Positions 34,537-42,602 of a DNA stretch of 64,000 bases are shown one piece after another. How positions within the stretch are numbered: position 1 is the first letter of the stretch; every line of letters starts with the position of its first letter. The stretch spans positions 1,211,501 through 1,275,500 of the forward strand of contig NZ_CP076723.1 in NCBI RefSeq assembly GCF_018986915.1, read 5' to 3'. The notes below the pieces were generated by a model. That model saw only the letters and a program-made list of their open reading frames with translations. It did not search any database and had not been told where the DNA came from. The stretch is from Geomonas oryzisoli. Its GTDB lineage: Bacteria > Desulfobacterota > Desulfuromonadia > Geobacterales > Geobacteraceae. The position numbers were made by a program, and so were the translations under genes.

Positions 34537-35307
34537 ATGGAACAGATCACCGACCTCGCTGCATCGCTTCGCCACTTGAAACTCTCCCGCCTCGCCGACC
34601 ACCTGGATAGCTGGCTCCAGGATGCCGCCAAGGGCGAGTGGGGCTATCACGAATTTCTCCAGCGCCTGGTCGAAGAAGAGGTGGCCGCGAAGAAGGACAA
34701 GCGCACCGAGATGGGGACCCGCATGGCACGGCTCCCCTTCATCAAGACGCTCGACTCATTCGACTACACTTATCAGCCGTCGCTCGATCCTAAGCGGATC
34801 AAGGAGCTCTCAGCCTGCCGCTGGGTCGAAAACGGCGAAAATGTAATCTTCCTTGGCCCTCCTGGCGTCGGCAAGACCCACCTCTCGGTCGGCCTTGGAG
34901 TCGAGGCGATCCGCCGTGGCTACCGGACCCTCTTCATCACCGCCCAGGGGCTGATTACCGCACTTGCACGGGCGCACGCGGAGAACCGGCTGGATGACAA
35001 GCTCAAGTTTTACTGCCAGCCTAAACTTTTGATCGTCGACGAGATAGGCTACATCCCCATTGACCGGTTGGGCGCAAATCTTTTCTTCCAGCTCATCTCG
35101 CGCCGGTACGAGAAAGGGGCGATGATCATGACCTCTAACCAGCCCTTTTCAAACTGGGGCGAGGTCTTCGGCGACCAGGTCATCGCCAGCGCCATTCTGG
35201 ACCGGGTGCTGCACCACGCGATCTCTGTCAGCATCAAGGGCGAAAGCTACCGCCTCAAGGAGAAGCTCAAGGCCGGACTGCTGGCTAAACACATCGAGCA
35301 GTCATAA
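34537..35307 (+). CDS. istB: IS21-family transposition helper ATPase IstB
   Basis: The 256-residue AAA+ ATPase has Walker A FLGPPGVGKTHL, Walker B LLIVDEIGYIPID and sensor MTSNQPFSNWGEVFGD. It assists IstA in target selection. GAGGGGG precedes the start. Full length for the family. Confidence 0.96.
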   Translation: MEQITDLAASLRHLKLSRLADHLDSWLQDAAKGEWGYHEFLQRLVEEEVAAKKDKRTEMGTRMARLPFIKTLDSFDYTYQPSLDPKRIKELSACRWVENGENVIFLGPPGVGKTHLSVGLGVEAIRRGYRTLFITAQGLITALARAHAENRLDDKLKFYCQPKLLIVDEIGYIPIDRLGANLFFQLISRRYEKGAMIMTSNQPFSNWGEVFGDQVIASAILDRVLHHAISVSIKGESYRLKEKLKAGLLAKHIEQS

Positions 35308-35364
35308 CCACGGGGGGGTACTTTTCGATTACCGAAAAGGGGTACTTTTCAATTACCGTTGACA

Positions 35365-35900
35365 CCCAAGCTGACGCGTGACCCGGAGAGTGGTTTGCCC
35401 GTCGAGACGCACCGCGCCGGCAACGACTGCACCTTCTCCGCTCCCCAAGTCGGTATCCATCGCCTATGCCGCAGGGGTGGGCCAGGTCCGGGAGGCACAC
35501 GACGCGGCGGTGCGCTCGGTCCTGTCGCACATGGAGGAGCATTATTGCCATTACCGCAGCCCCGAAGGGATCAGGTGCGGTGGCATGGCAAGTTCGACCA
35601 CGCCAGCTGCCCATTGCAACTGGACGCCAGCAGTGCCCGTCGACAGGTTCGAAAACCGGAATCCGGCTTCTAAATTTGCCCTGCAGAGGGTGAACGGCGA
35701 GCCACCCAGGGTAGTGGTTGCGGGCGAAAAGATTCGCATCAAAAAAAAGAGGGGGGCGCAGGTGGTACTCCCAGGGGACGAGGCGACTTCGGGCCCGAGG
35801 CAGGCGGAACGTCTTCTTGACGTGGCAGAGGAGCTGCGGCACAGGGGGCCTCCAGGTGAAGGCTGGCCCTGTTGGAGGTGTCGAAACAGGCGGTGTATTT
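35365..35900 (+). pseudogene. MobF relaxase remnant, collapsed downstream part
   Basis: After the IS21 end the sequence reads KLTRDPESGLPVETHRAGND then CTFSAP, the TrwC relaxase motif, followed by frame changes (AYAAGVGQVREAHDAAV in another frame). From about 35648 it jumps to helicase-region pieces, NPASKFALQRVNGEPP and RQAERLLDVAEELRHRG, that match 39512-39720 in the second copy. The active gene is clearly lost, with internal deletion and several frameshifts. Confidence 0.75.
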
Positions 35901-35931
35901 AGGAGAACACCCTGTTCTCAACGGTGAGGAG

Positions 35932-37395
35932 TTAACCAGCTTTCTTCAGCATAATTTCCTTATTTATTTTTGCTACATTGCAAAAAAAATCATTGACTAC
36001 TAATGGATTTCCGGAAGGATGTTCGTTTGCATTCCTAACCATACACATAGTACAGTACTCCTTTTCAGAGCATTCCATACATTTAGGGAAATCTCTTTTT
36101 CGCAATCCTCTTAGATATTGTACATTTCTCGAATTGTTCCAAATATCTTTAAGGGATTCTTTATCTACATTTCCGACAACATAGCCCTGCCAACCAGCAC
36201 ATGGGTATACGTTTCCGTTGTCTGATATACAAATTGAGGAATGACATACGCTACAAACAATATCATTAGGCGTAATATTCTTTTTATCTTCGGCTTCCTT
36301 TTCCAGTAGTTCCAAATATCCTGGTTCATCCGCAATTTTGCCGTTAATCACCTGCTCGATATCATTAAATGACAGACGACTCCTAAGGTTATCGGTCGTA
36401 TTGTCACATCCAGCTATTAATACATAATCGTATGTGACATGAAAATTATGCTCTTTGGCCCATTTCAATACATCTTTATAACTGTTCTTATTTTCTTCAA
36501 TTATTGGACAGCTGATTTGCAGCGGGATATCATTTTCTTTAAGCCTCAAAATGGCATTTATAGTTAGATCCAAACTTCCTTTTGTCTGTGTTATTGCATC
36601 ATGAATTTCGGGGTCCATAGAGTATAAAGACACTTGAACCCCCAGAAGTGAATTACTTTTCATCTCTTCCACGATTTCATCTGTTAACAATGTTAGGTTA
36701 CTAAGAACGTTCACAGACAAGTTATATTCTTTGCATTTTTTTAAAAAATCAACAAAGTTATGGTGCAGCATTGGTTCGCCACCTGTTAGCGTTAAATGCA
36801 ACACCTTCATTTCTTTGCACTGTTCTAAAATATTAAAAAACAAGTCAGTCTTGATATGACCTAATTTGTCATCATGTGGAATGTAGCAATGCACGCATCT
36901 TTCATTGCACATGCTAGTGATTTCTATTTGCAAATTTGTCAATCGAGGTTCGTCTTTGAAATATTCATTCAAAAAATCTTGTGTGGATTTACTAACATCT
37001 TTGGTAGCAGGGTAACAAGAGGCGATATCGTTTATTGGTGACAAGTTTTTATAGGAAAATCTAAAGTCATTTTTATCACATTCTTGCAATATATCTCCAG
37101 ACACAATAAAACCATCTTGTTCGAGTATGCTAAAAAACTCTACTGTATCACTCTTTATTGTTTCAATATCAACGTCACTAAACTGCTTGTGTATTTTATT
37201 TACAATTGAGTCGAGCTTTTGTGCTTTTTCACCTAAAGCTGACAGAAAAATTGCCCCACTCTGAGAGACAATCTTATCTCCAATGTCACTCCCCTGGTTG
37301 TCAGCTTTTGTATACCCAAAATTCCTATTGTCGGTAATATAACCAAAAGCCCCATAATTTCTGAATATGACGTTTGATTTTCGTTTAAAATACAT
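35932..37395 (-). CDS. Radical SAM/SPASM peptide maturase with N-terminal PqqD-like domain
   Basis: The protein has 487 residues from ATG 37395 (GGAG 10 nt before); the frame open to 37548 runs over the precursor gene. Residues about 1-105 look like a PqqD/RRE leader-binding domain (YGAFGYITDN, then IVSQSGAIFLSALGEKA and a helical tail ending LEQDGFIVSG). The radical SAM core has C163-x3-C167-x2-C170 (CNERCVHCY) and LTLTGGEP. The C-terminal SPASM region has CSVCHSSICIS, YPCAGWQG and CMECSEKEYCTMC for auxiliary clusters. It is AT-rich and the precursor gene lies just upstream. Reaction unknown; thioether or C-C crosslinking are options. Confidence 0.88.
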   Translation of the reverse strand: MYFKRKSNVIFRNYGAFGYITDNRNFGYTKADNQGSDIGDKIVSQSGAIFLSALGEKAQKLDSIVNKIHKQFSDVDIETIKSDTVEFFSILEQDGFIVSGDILQECDKNDFRFSYKNLSPINDIASCYPATKDVSKSTQDFLNEYFKDEPRLTNLQIEITSMCNERCVHCYIPHDDKLGHIKTDLFFNILEQCKEMKVLHLTLTGGEPMLHHNFVDFLKKCKEYNLSVNVLSNLTLLTDEIVEEMKSNSLLGVQVSLYSMDPEIHDAITQTKGSLDLTINAILRLKENDIPLQISCPIIEENKNSYKDVLKWAKEHNFHVTYDYVLIAGCDNTTDNLRSRLSFNDIEQVINGKIADEPGYLELLEKEAEDKKNITPNDIVCSVCHSSICISDNGNVYPCAGWQGYVVGNVDKESLKDIWNNSRNVQYLRGLRKRDFPKCMECSEKEYCTMCMVRNANEHPSGNPLVVNDFFCNVAKINKEIMLKKAG

Positions 37396-37418
37396 TGAAA
37401 TTTTCTCCGCAAAACATG

Positions 37419-37451
37419 GGCGACGATGCCATAGTGTATGGCACCGTCGCC
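37419..37451 (-). promoter_or_regulatory. 15-bp hairpin between precursor and maturase genes
   Basis: In the transcript GGCGACGGTGCCATA pairs with TATGGCATCGTCGCC around CAC, with a single G-U pair. It is 17 bp after the precursor stop and 24 bp before the maturase start. With a weak T-run (GTTTT) after it, it may act as a partial terminator or mRNA-stabilising hairpin that makes more precursor than enzyme. Confidence 0.75.
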
Positions 37452-37468
37452 TTTGGCCAAACTTTGAA

Positions 37469-37585
37469 TTAGCGGCCGCCGGGCCCCGGTTTGTTACAAG
37501 GTCTTCCACTCGGCTTACTGTTCGGCCTGCATTCTGCCATTCGCACAATATCTTGTGCTAAGATTTCAGGTCTTTGATATCCCAT
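37469..37585 (-). CDS. Candidate RiPP precursor peptide, 38 residues, two cysteines
   Basis: The small gene has a perfect AAGGAGGTGG ribosome-binding site 5 nt before ATG 37585. The leader-like N-terminal half is MGYQRPEILAQDIVRMAE and the core-like half holds Cys19 and Cys30 in CRPNSKPSGRPC, then NKPGPGGR to the end. Two related halves are visible, each starting at a cysteine and ending in Gly-Arg, rich in Pro, Lys and Asn. It stands just upstream of the radical SAM/SPASM gene on the same strand, as precursor genes do. The role is an inference from position, composition and the strong ribosome-binding site. Confidence 0.8.
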   Translation of the reverse strand: MGYQRPEILAQDIVRMAECRPNSKPSGRPCNKPGPGGR

Positions 37586-37614
37586 TTTTTCCACCTCCTT
37601 CCATGGTTATTATT

Positions 37615-37654
37615 ACTTTTGCTGTAAAATAGCAAAAGTTCGCATGATGCCCAA
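37615..37654 (-). promoter_or_regulatory. Candidate promoter and operator of the precursor-maturase operon
   Basis: On the minus strand TTGGGC, a 17-bp spacer and TATTTT form a sigma70-like promoter. A perfect inverted repeat, ACTTTTGCT and AGCAAAAGT around 7 bp (37615-37639), overlaps the -10 and could be a repressor operator. Confidence 0.45.
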
Positions 37655-37659
37655 TTGCC

Positions 37660-38190
37660 ACGATTCCGATGCCGATTCCCCTACTCTGAATAACTTAGGC
37701 ACTGCATTGCCAGGAATTCTGGCGGTGCATCGTCGTGTCGGTTCTCAGTTCTCGAAGATGCTCATTTAGAGCTAATTAGTCAAGGGTCGCCCCGAGGCAC
37801 ATTAATTTCCGTACTAATGGAAAGTTTTTTTATTTCCCATTTTTAAGTTATATGGCGTAGTGAGTGGGTTAAATGGATTGGAAAAATTAAGCCTTTTATA
37901 GGTGGATTTAGTGTCAGCGGCTCAATAATCGAGTCCCCTTACTCCGCCAATTAACAGGCAGCCCCTTGCCCAATATTAGCCGAAAATAATAGCAACCAGA
38001 GCGCGGTACGGCTTGAACCAGGACCTGAAGGGGGTGTTTAAGGAATTTGGAATCGTATAATCACGAGCCAGCCCCAGATCGATTAAAATGGCCTCTCTGC
38101 CGTACTCGACAAGGCCCAGCCGCAGGGTCCTAGACAGCACCTAGGGTAAGCACAGGCCCCCCCTTCACGAAGCTATGCCGAAAGTGGAGA
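37660..38190. other. Stretch without a recognisable gene, between the peptide system and relaxase remnant
   Basis: No open frame with codon bias or ribosome-binding site is visible on either strand. Base composition is mixed, AT-rich near 37800-37880 and GC-richer beyond 38000. Confidence 0.5.
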
Positions 38191-38195
38191 TAATC

Positions 38196-39897
38196 ATGAT
38201 GACCCTACGCCGAGGGATGACTGCTGTACACGCGAGACGTTATTTCTCCAGGGAGGACTACTACCTCGGGGGGCCGATGAGCCGGGATGCAGCCTGTGGT
38301 ACGGGAAAGGGTCAAGGTGCTGGGACTCACCGGTCCGGTTGGATACGAAGAATTCCGCGCCCTGTGCAAAGGGCGACGCGCCTGACGGTGGACAGCTGGT
38401 TGCGGCGGGGCATGGTCGTGATCCGAAGACATCGGAGTTCATGGAGGTACGGCGGGCGGGGAACGATACCACGTTCTCGGCCCCCAAGTCGATTTCCATC
38501 GCCTACGTCGCCGCGGTCGAGGGGGTGAAGGAAGCCCACGACGCGGCGGTGCTTTCGGTGCTCGATCATATGGAGCGACACTACTGCCACTACCGGCACG
38601 CAAAGAGAACCCATCCGGGGGGGATGGTGGCGGCCACATTCGACCACGCCGCCTTGCGCAGCATACACCTGCAACTCCTCTCGAACATCTTCCTGGCGAA
38701 CGCGGTTAAGACCCCACGGGAGCTTCAGAACCAACGCAACCGACCTGCTGTTCGAGGACCAGAAACTGCTCGGCCGTCTGTAGCGGCAGGCGCTCTCACA
38801 TGAACTCACGGAGCGCGGGTTCCAGGTGACGGTGAAGGACCGCTCGGAGATGTACATCGAGCTGAAGGAAATCGACCCCGCGCGCTGATAGACCATTTCT
38901 GCAACAGGCGAAAGCCGATCGACGATCAGGTGGAGAAATGGCAGGCAAAAGGGCTCTTTGCCGGGTTTCCCCATGCCCGGCTATACGAGATGTCGGCGTT
39001 GGAGACCAGGGACCCGAAGGGCTCAATCACGAAGGAGGAGTTAACCCGTTACTTTGAGAGGGGCTTCGAGGCCTGCGGCACCTAGTTTGTTCAGGTGAGG
39101 CGGGATCTGGAACGGTGCAGGGAACTTTCCATCTCCCGCACCTCTCCCGATACCCCGCACGTGGTAGAGCTTGCGGTCCGGGATATCACCGAGGACGAGG
39201 CGGCTCGCGCGCGCCCCCCCGAGGTCGACGCGTACCTGGAGCGTTGGCAGGAGAGAGAGGGCGTCCGGCTGACGGCCGGACAGAAAGCCGAGGTTCACCT
39301 GGAACTGACCGGGAGCCGGGGCGTCGCCCTCACCATCGGGGACCCGGGAACCGCCAAGACATCCACCCTGGAGATCGTGGAAAGGTTCAACGAGGAGGTA
39401 TTGCGTCCCGAGGGGAGGGAACATCTTTCCGTCAACCTCTCCTATACCGGAAAGGCGGCCCGTGAGTTGTCCCTTGCCACCGGGAGGCCCCTCACCCTCA
39501 ACAGTTTCGAAAACGGGAATCCGGCTTCCAAATTTGCCCTGCAGAGGGCGAACCGCGAGCCGCCCATGCTAATGGTCGCGGTGAAAAGATTCTCATCCCA
39601 GAGGGGCGGAAAGCACAGGTAGTGCTCCGGGTGGACGAGGCGGGCTTTCTCGGGGCGAGGCAGGCGGAGCGTCTGCTCGATGTTGCCGATGAGCTGCGGC
39701 AAAGGGGCGTCCGGGTAAAGCTGCACCTCCTGGGAGACTCGAAGCAGATGCAGGGTATCCAGGCGGGAAACCTCGCGCCACTCTGCAAAGGCCTGGACCC
39801 ACGGGAAGGTCGACAGGGCGCACCAGTTCCGACGTCCTACAGCACAGAACCACGGGGGCTCCTAAAGATCACACGCGAGTTGACCGTGGTGACCTAG
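38196..39897 (+). pseudogene. MobF (TrwC/TraI) relaxase-helicase, second decayed copy
   Basis: Pieces in different frames follow the TrwC order: MTAVHARRYFSREDYYLGG, KVLGLTGPVGYEEFRALCKG, RAGNDTTFSAPKSISIAYVA and HDAAVLSVLDHMERHYCHYR. Next come VTVKDRSEMYIELKEIDP, DQVEKWQAKGLFAGF, then the helicase Walker A region VALTIGDPGTAKTSTLEIVE. Finally RVDEAGFLGARQAERLLDVA gives Walker B. Stops at 38801, 38886 and 39082 and several frameshifts break it. The stretch is host-like in GC. Confidence 0.82.
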
Positions 39898-39961
39898 GTG
39901 AGACGTCGTTCCCAAATGTCAAAGCTAACACGGGCCTCGCTTCACTCGGCTCTATTTTTTC

Positions 39962-40003
39962 CTTATACACCTGACGCAGCCCTTCGGCGCAGCATCAGGT
40001 GTA
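39962..40003. repeat. Inverted repeat downstream of the relaxase remnant
   Basis: TACACCTGACGC and an imperfect partner GCATCAGGTGTA surround a GC-rich loop. Its place beside a relaxase remnant makes an origin-of-transfer relic conceivable, but nothing further supports that. Confidence 0.4.
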
Positions 40004-40112
40004 AGTCCTTGAAAAAGGCCGAAAACCCTGCCGCCAGAACGGCGCCTAACGTACGTTAAGTCGCTGATATCACAACCGGGCCAGGTGGTCCAGCTGTTGT
40101 GAGGGATCAGAG

Positions 40113-40454
40113 ATGGCAAAAAGTAAGATGAATCAGAGATTACCTGTCGAGGTTTTCGAGCGGTTGATGCAACTGCAGGAGTCCCAAAAGCTCTCCATGG
40201 GAGACCTCATTTCCAGCGCCCTGGATGCTCTGGAACGGGAAGTATATCTCCCAGAGACGCTTCTGGAGCGCGTCGAAAATCTGGAGGTTTTGGCCCTCTC
40301 CATCATAGAAAAAGTGGAGCTTCTGGATCAGAAAACACTGGGCGCCGACAAGACAAAATACTTTTTCCAAGTCTTGGAAAAACAGCTGGTCGCGCACGAT
40401 CAAGCCGAGCATGCACGCTTCCAACGGATCGCTGGTCCGCACGCTTTCGATTGA
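40113..40454 (+). CDS. Small helical protein, possible ribbon-helix-helix accessory protein
   Basis: The 113-residue protein starts after GAGGGATCAG. The N-terminus MNQRLPVEVFERLMQLQ with SMGDLISSALDAL looks like a ribbon-helix-helix DNA-binding module. The middle ERVENLEVLALSIIEKVELL is a heptad-like coiled segment. In mobile elements such proteins are often mobilisation accessories or regulators. It appears intact although the neighbouring relaxase is broken. Confidence 0.6.
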   Translation: MAKSKMNQRLPVEVFERLMQLQESQKLSMGDLISSALDALEREVYLPETLLERVENLEVLALSIIEKVELLDQKTLGADKTKYFFQVLEKQLVAHDQAEHARFQRIAGPHAFD

Positions 40455-40649
40455 CAGGGGGGCTCCAGCCGCCGCCTAGGAAGGAGCAAAAGGCCCTATG
40501 CTTTGGACCGAAGCAGCCGGCGCTGACCCGCCGGCAGCTTCAGGCGGTCCCGGCCCGTTCTCCGGGGTACGGCTCCGCTCGCGCTGCACCGTCCCCCTCC
40601 GAACCGACCCTTGTTGAGGCGGGGAGCGCCCCGCACCGACTCCGCTTTT
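40455..40649. other. GC-rich intergenic stretch, nothing recognised
   Basis: Convergent intergenic DNA between the small helical protein gene and the leftward pair. No gene and no clear terminator were seen. Confidence 0.4.
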
Positions 40650-41321
40650 TTACTGTTCCAAAAGCTTCCGGGCCAGCGCGTGCAGTTCCGCGTTGGCAAG
40701 GGCCAGCACCTTCTTTTTGACCGACCGGGAGTAGTACTCCTGCTCCGTTTTGGTCATGGGAAGCCCCTCCAGTTTCCGCCTGAAGAGGTCTGTCTGTTTA
40801 GGCGAGAATACTTGGGAGAGCGCGAATGCGAGGGAGAATTCGTCGTACCTTTCCTTCCTGCGCCGGGTGCGTTCCGCATTCTGTTCCACGTACAGTTCGA
40901 AATTTTTCTTCAGGCGCTCCGGCGAAAATTCCGCTCCCTCCCAGGTGACCGGCTGGCCCGATTCGAGGTCTTTGCGCCACGCTTTAACCTGCTCTTTCTC
41001 TTTCGGGGGCAGTTCCTTTTTGTACTTCGCGGCCCACGTGAACTCCAGGTGGTAAAGCGCGTAGAGGGAGAGCGACAGGAGGCAGAGCCGGTTCAGATTG
41101 TGGCGGTCCCGCTCTTCCGGCAGGCGCTGCCGGACCTTTTCGAAGCTGAAGCGGTAGTCTTCGGAGGCATTCGCCAAAAGCACCGGGAACAGTTCCCAGA
41201 GCCGTCCGTCGCCGTTTTTCACCACCTCGGCCACCGTTTCGTTCACGTCCAGCGCCTCGTCCGGCTCGAACATCGGCAGGCCGAGCCTGGACAGGCTTTT
41301 CATCAGTTCCCGGTTATCCAT
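40650..41321 (-). CDS. Helical protein of unknown function paired with a nucleotidyltransferase
   Basis: The 223-residue protein is rich in Lys, Glu and Arg with long helices (for example KKNFELYVEQNAERTRRRKE). Its ATG overlaps the nucleotidyltransferase stop (ATGGATAA arrangement), so the two are translationally coupled. I recognise no domain. Two-gene units with an AbiEii-like nucleotidyltransferase are often toxin-antitoxin or phage-defence modules, which is the likely setting. Confidence 0.7.
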   Translation of the reverse strand: MDNRELMKSLSRLGLPMFEPDEALDVNETVAEVVKNGDGRLWELFPVLLANASEDYRFSFEKVRQRLPEERDRHNLNRLCLLSLSLYALYHLEFTWAAKYKKELPPKEKEQVKAWRKDLESGQPVTWEGAEFSPERLKKNFELYVEQNAERTRRRKERYDEFSLAFALSQVFSPKQTDLFRRKLEGLPMTKTEQEYYSRSVKKKVLALANAELHALARKLLEQ

Positions 41322-41901
41322 GAAGTCCCTTTTCCCTGAGCAGATCCACGAAATGCTCGATGTGCGGTCTAAGCCTTGCCTCGGAGATGTCGTACAGGAT
41401 CATCTCCTGAAAATGCGCCACCAAATGGTCGACGTCGATCTCCGAGATCTTCGCTTCGGCAAGCATCAGGCAGTCGTCGAAGTCCACCCTGGTGCCCCGC
41501 ATCAGCTTGCTGCAGATGAGGTCGTAGTAGTTGAGGATGCCGAGGTACAGGTGCGAATACTCGCGCAGGAGGTAATGCCTTCCTTCCTCCAGCGGCGAGG
41601 CGAGGAGCCCCGTGGTGTGGATGTTCGTTCCCGGGAAGAGGTCGAACTGGAAGATCTCTCCCTGGCGCTGCCACCCCGATTGGGTTACCCTCTGGTACCC
41701 CATCTGCTCCAGGTTCCGGGTGAGGTAGGCGTGCTCCTTCAAGACTGGCACCACGAAGTCGACGTCCTTGGTCGAGGCCTTGATGTCTAAAAGCGTGAGG
41801 GCGGTGCCGCCGCAGGCGATCAGGTGCACCCGGCGCTTCAGGCGCCGGTTCCACTCTTCCAGAACCTCAAAGAGCTGCTCTTTTCCGAGTCGATATTCCA
41901 T
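41314..41901 (-). CDS. AbiEii/DUF6036-like nucleotidyltransferase
   Basis: The protein has 195 residues from ATG 41901 (AAAGGA ribosome-binding site). The nucleotidyltransferase signature is HLIACGGTALTLLDIKASTK followed by DVDFVV, that is GG-x9-x-K-xT-x-DVDF, typical of the AbiEii/DUF6036 group. Then FQFDLFPG supplies the third acidic residue. These proteins are enzymes or antitoxin/toxin parts of two-gene modules in mobile DNA. Upstream ATACAA/TTGTAT boxes suggest self-regulation. Confidence 0.8.
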   Translation of the reverse strand: MEYRLGKEQLFEVLEEWNRRLKRRVHLIACGGTALTLLDIKASTKDVDFVVPVLKEHAYLTRNLEQMGYQRVTQSGWQRQGEIFQFDLFPGTNIHTTGLLASPLEEGRHYLLREYSHLYLGILNYYDLICSKLMRGTRVDFDDCLMLAEAKISEIDVDHLVAHFQEMILYDISEARLRPHIEHFVDLLREKGLHG

Positions 41902-41904
41902 ATT

Positions 41905-41980
41905 GTATCCTTTGATACAAAATCTTGTACACATCAATACAAGATAATGTACATATTAATACAAATAATTTACATGTTCA
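41905..41980 (-). promoter_or_regulatory. Repeated TTGTAT / TGTACA boxes upstream of the nucleotidyltransferase
   Basis: The 75 bp before the gene contain at least four copies of (A)TACAA or its complement TTGTAT, and two TGTACA-like palindromes (TTGTACACA, TGTACAT), spaced roughly 12-20 bp apart. The region is very AT-rich. It looks like an operator with several half-sites plus promoter. Confidence 0.5.
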
Positions 41981-42227
41981 ACCATTTGGTTTCCAGCGTG
42001 GTCACTTCTGTTGCAGGTGCACCGAAATCTTACCCCGGTTTTGAGGATGCGGAGCGCTTTTCCTCATCATTTGGAGCACGGGCGGGAATACTGTGGTTAA
42101 ATGTTTCCAAGCTTTGTGTTGGCCCCTCTGCGCCAGGTACTGCCTGACCGGCAGAACCGGCCGATTGGCGCCGACATGAGTTGACCGGTAGGACCTAACG
42201 TACAGAGAAGCGACAGGGAGGTTGCAC

Positions 42228-42509
42228 ATGAACGACACGAACGTGCTGCCCGGCGACGGGTACGTGAGGCTGCCCCAGATCATCGGGCAAAGGGAAGTTA
42301 CCAGCGAACAGGCGGCGGCGAACAGGAAATCAGGCAGAGGACCGAAGACGCCGAGGCCCGCAATCACCCCGCTTTTCCCGGTGAGTCGGGCGGGATGGTA
42401 TGCCGGGATCAAGAAGGGGATTTATCCGCCGCCGGTCAAACTCTCGGATCGGGTTTCCGCCTGGACGGTCCAGTCGATCCGGGCTCTGCTTGAGAAAGGC
42501 TCATCATAA
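42228..42509 (+). CDS. AlpA-like excisionase/regulator
   Basis: The protein has 93 residues from ATG 42228 (CAGGGAGG site); an in-frame TTG at 42222 is too close. DGYVRLPQIIG begins a MerR-like helix-turn-helix interrupted by a basic insert of about 25 residues (KSGRGPKTPRPAI). It resumes with FPVSRAGWYAGIKKGIYPP and VKLSDRVSAWTVQSIRALL, the AlpA pattern. AlpA proteins activate integrase genes or act as excisionases. It is convergent with the integrase across a terminator. Confidence 0.8.
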   Translation: MNDTNVLPGDGYVRLPQIIGQREVTSEQAAANRKSGRGPKTPRPAITPLFPVSRAGWYAGIKKGIYPPPVKLSDRVSAWTVQSIRALLEKGSS

Positions 42510-42559
42510 GAAGGCGGCACAAGTGGCGCGTATCGGAAGCAGTGCAGTGATGGCAAAGA

Positions 42560-42592
42560 AGGCCCCTTGTCTTCCGGCAAGGGGCCTCTTGT
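42560..42592. terminator. Bidirectional terminator between AlpA-like gene and integrase
   Basis: AGGCCCCTTG pairs with CAAGGGGCCT around TCTTCCGG, followed by CTTGTAAT. It serves the converging genes. Confidence 0.75.
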
Positions 42593-42602
42593 AATCTCTG
42601 TC

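Larger units (their letters stand above)
33169..35364 (+). mobile_element. IS21-family insertion sequence (about 2.2 kb)
   Basis: The element begins TGTAAAAATACCCCCC and ends ATTACCGTTGACA. Both ends contain GGTAATTGAAAAGTACCCC in inverted orientation; the right end has two copies. istA and istB fill the interior. No target-site duplication was seen in the flanking bases, so the exact ends could be off by a few bases or the duplication has decayed. Confidence 0.88.

Noticed and set aside
37233-37548. N-terminal extension of the radical SAM gene to 37548
   Set aside because: It overlaps the precursor gene in another frame and the hairpin, and ATG 37395 has its own ribosome-binding site and begins a PqqD-like domain.
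38175-38803. Two short plus-strand genes in the relaxase region
   Set aside because: They are consecutive frames of one decayed MobF relaxase, as the motif order shows.
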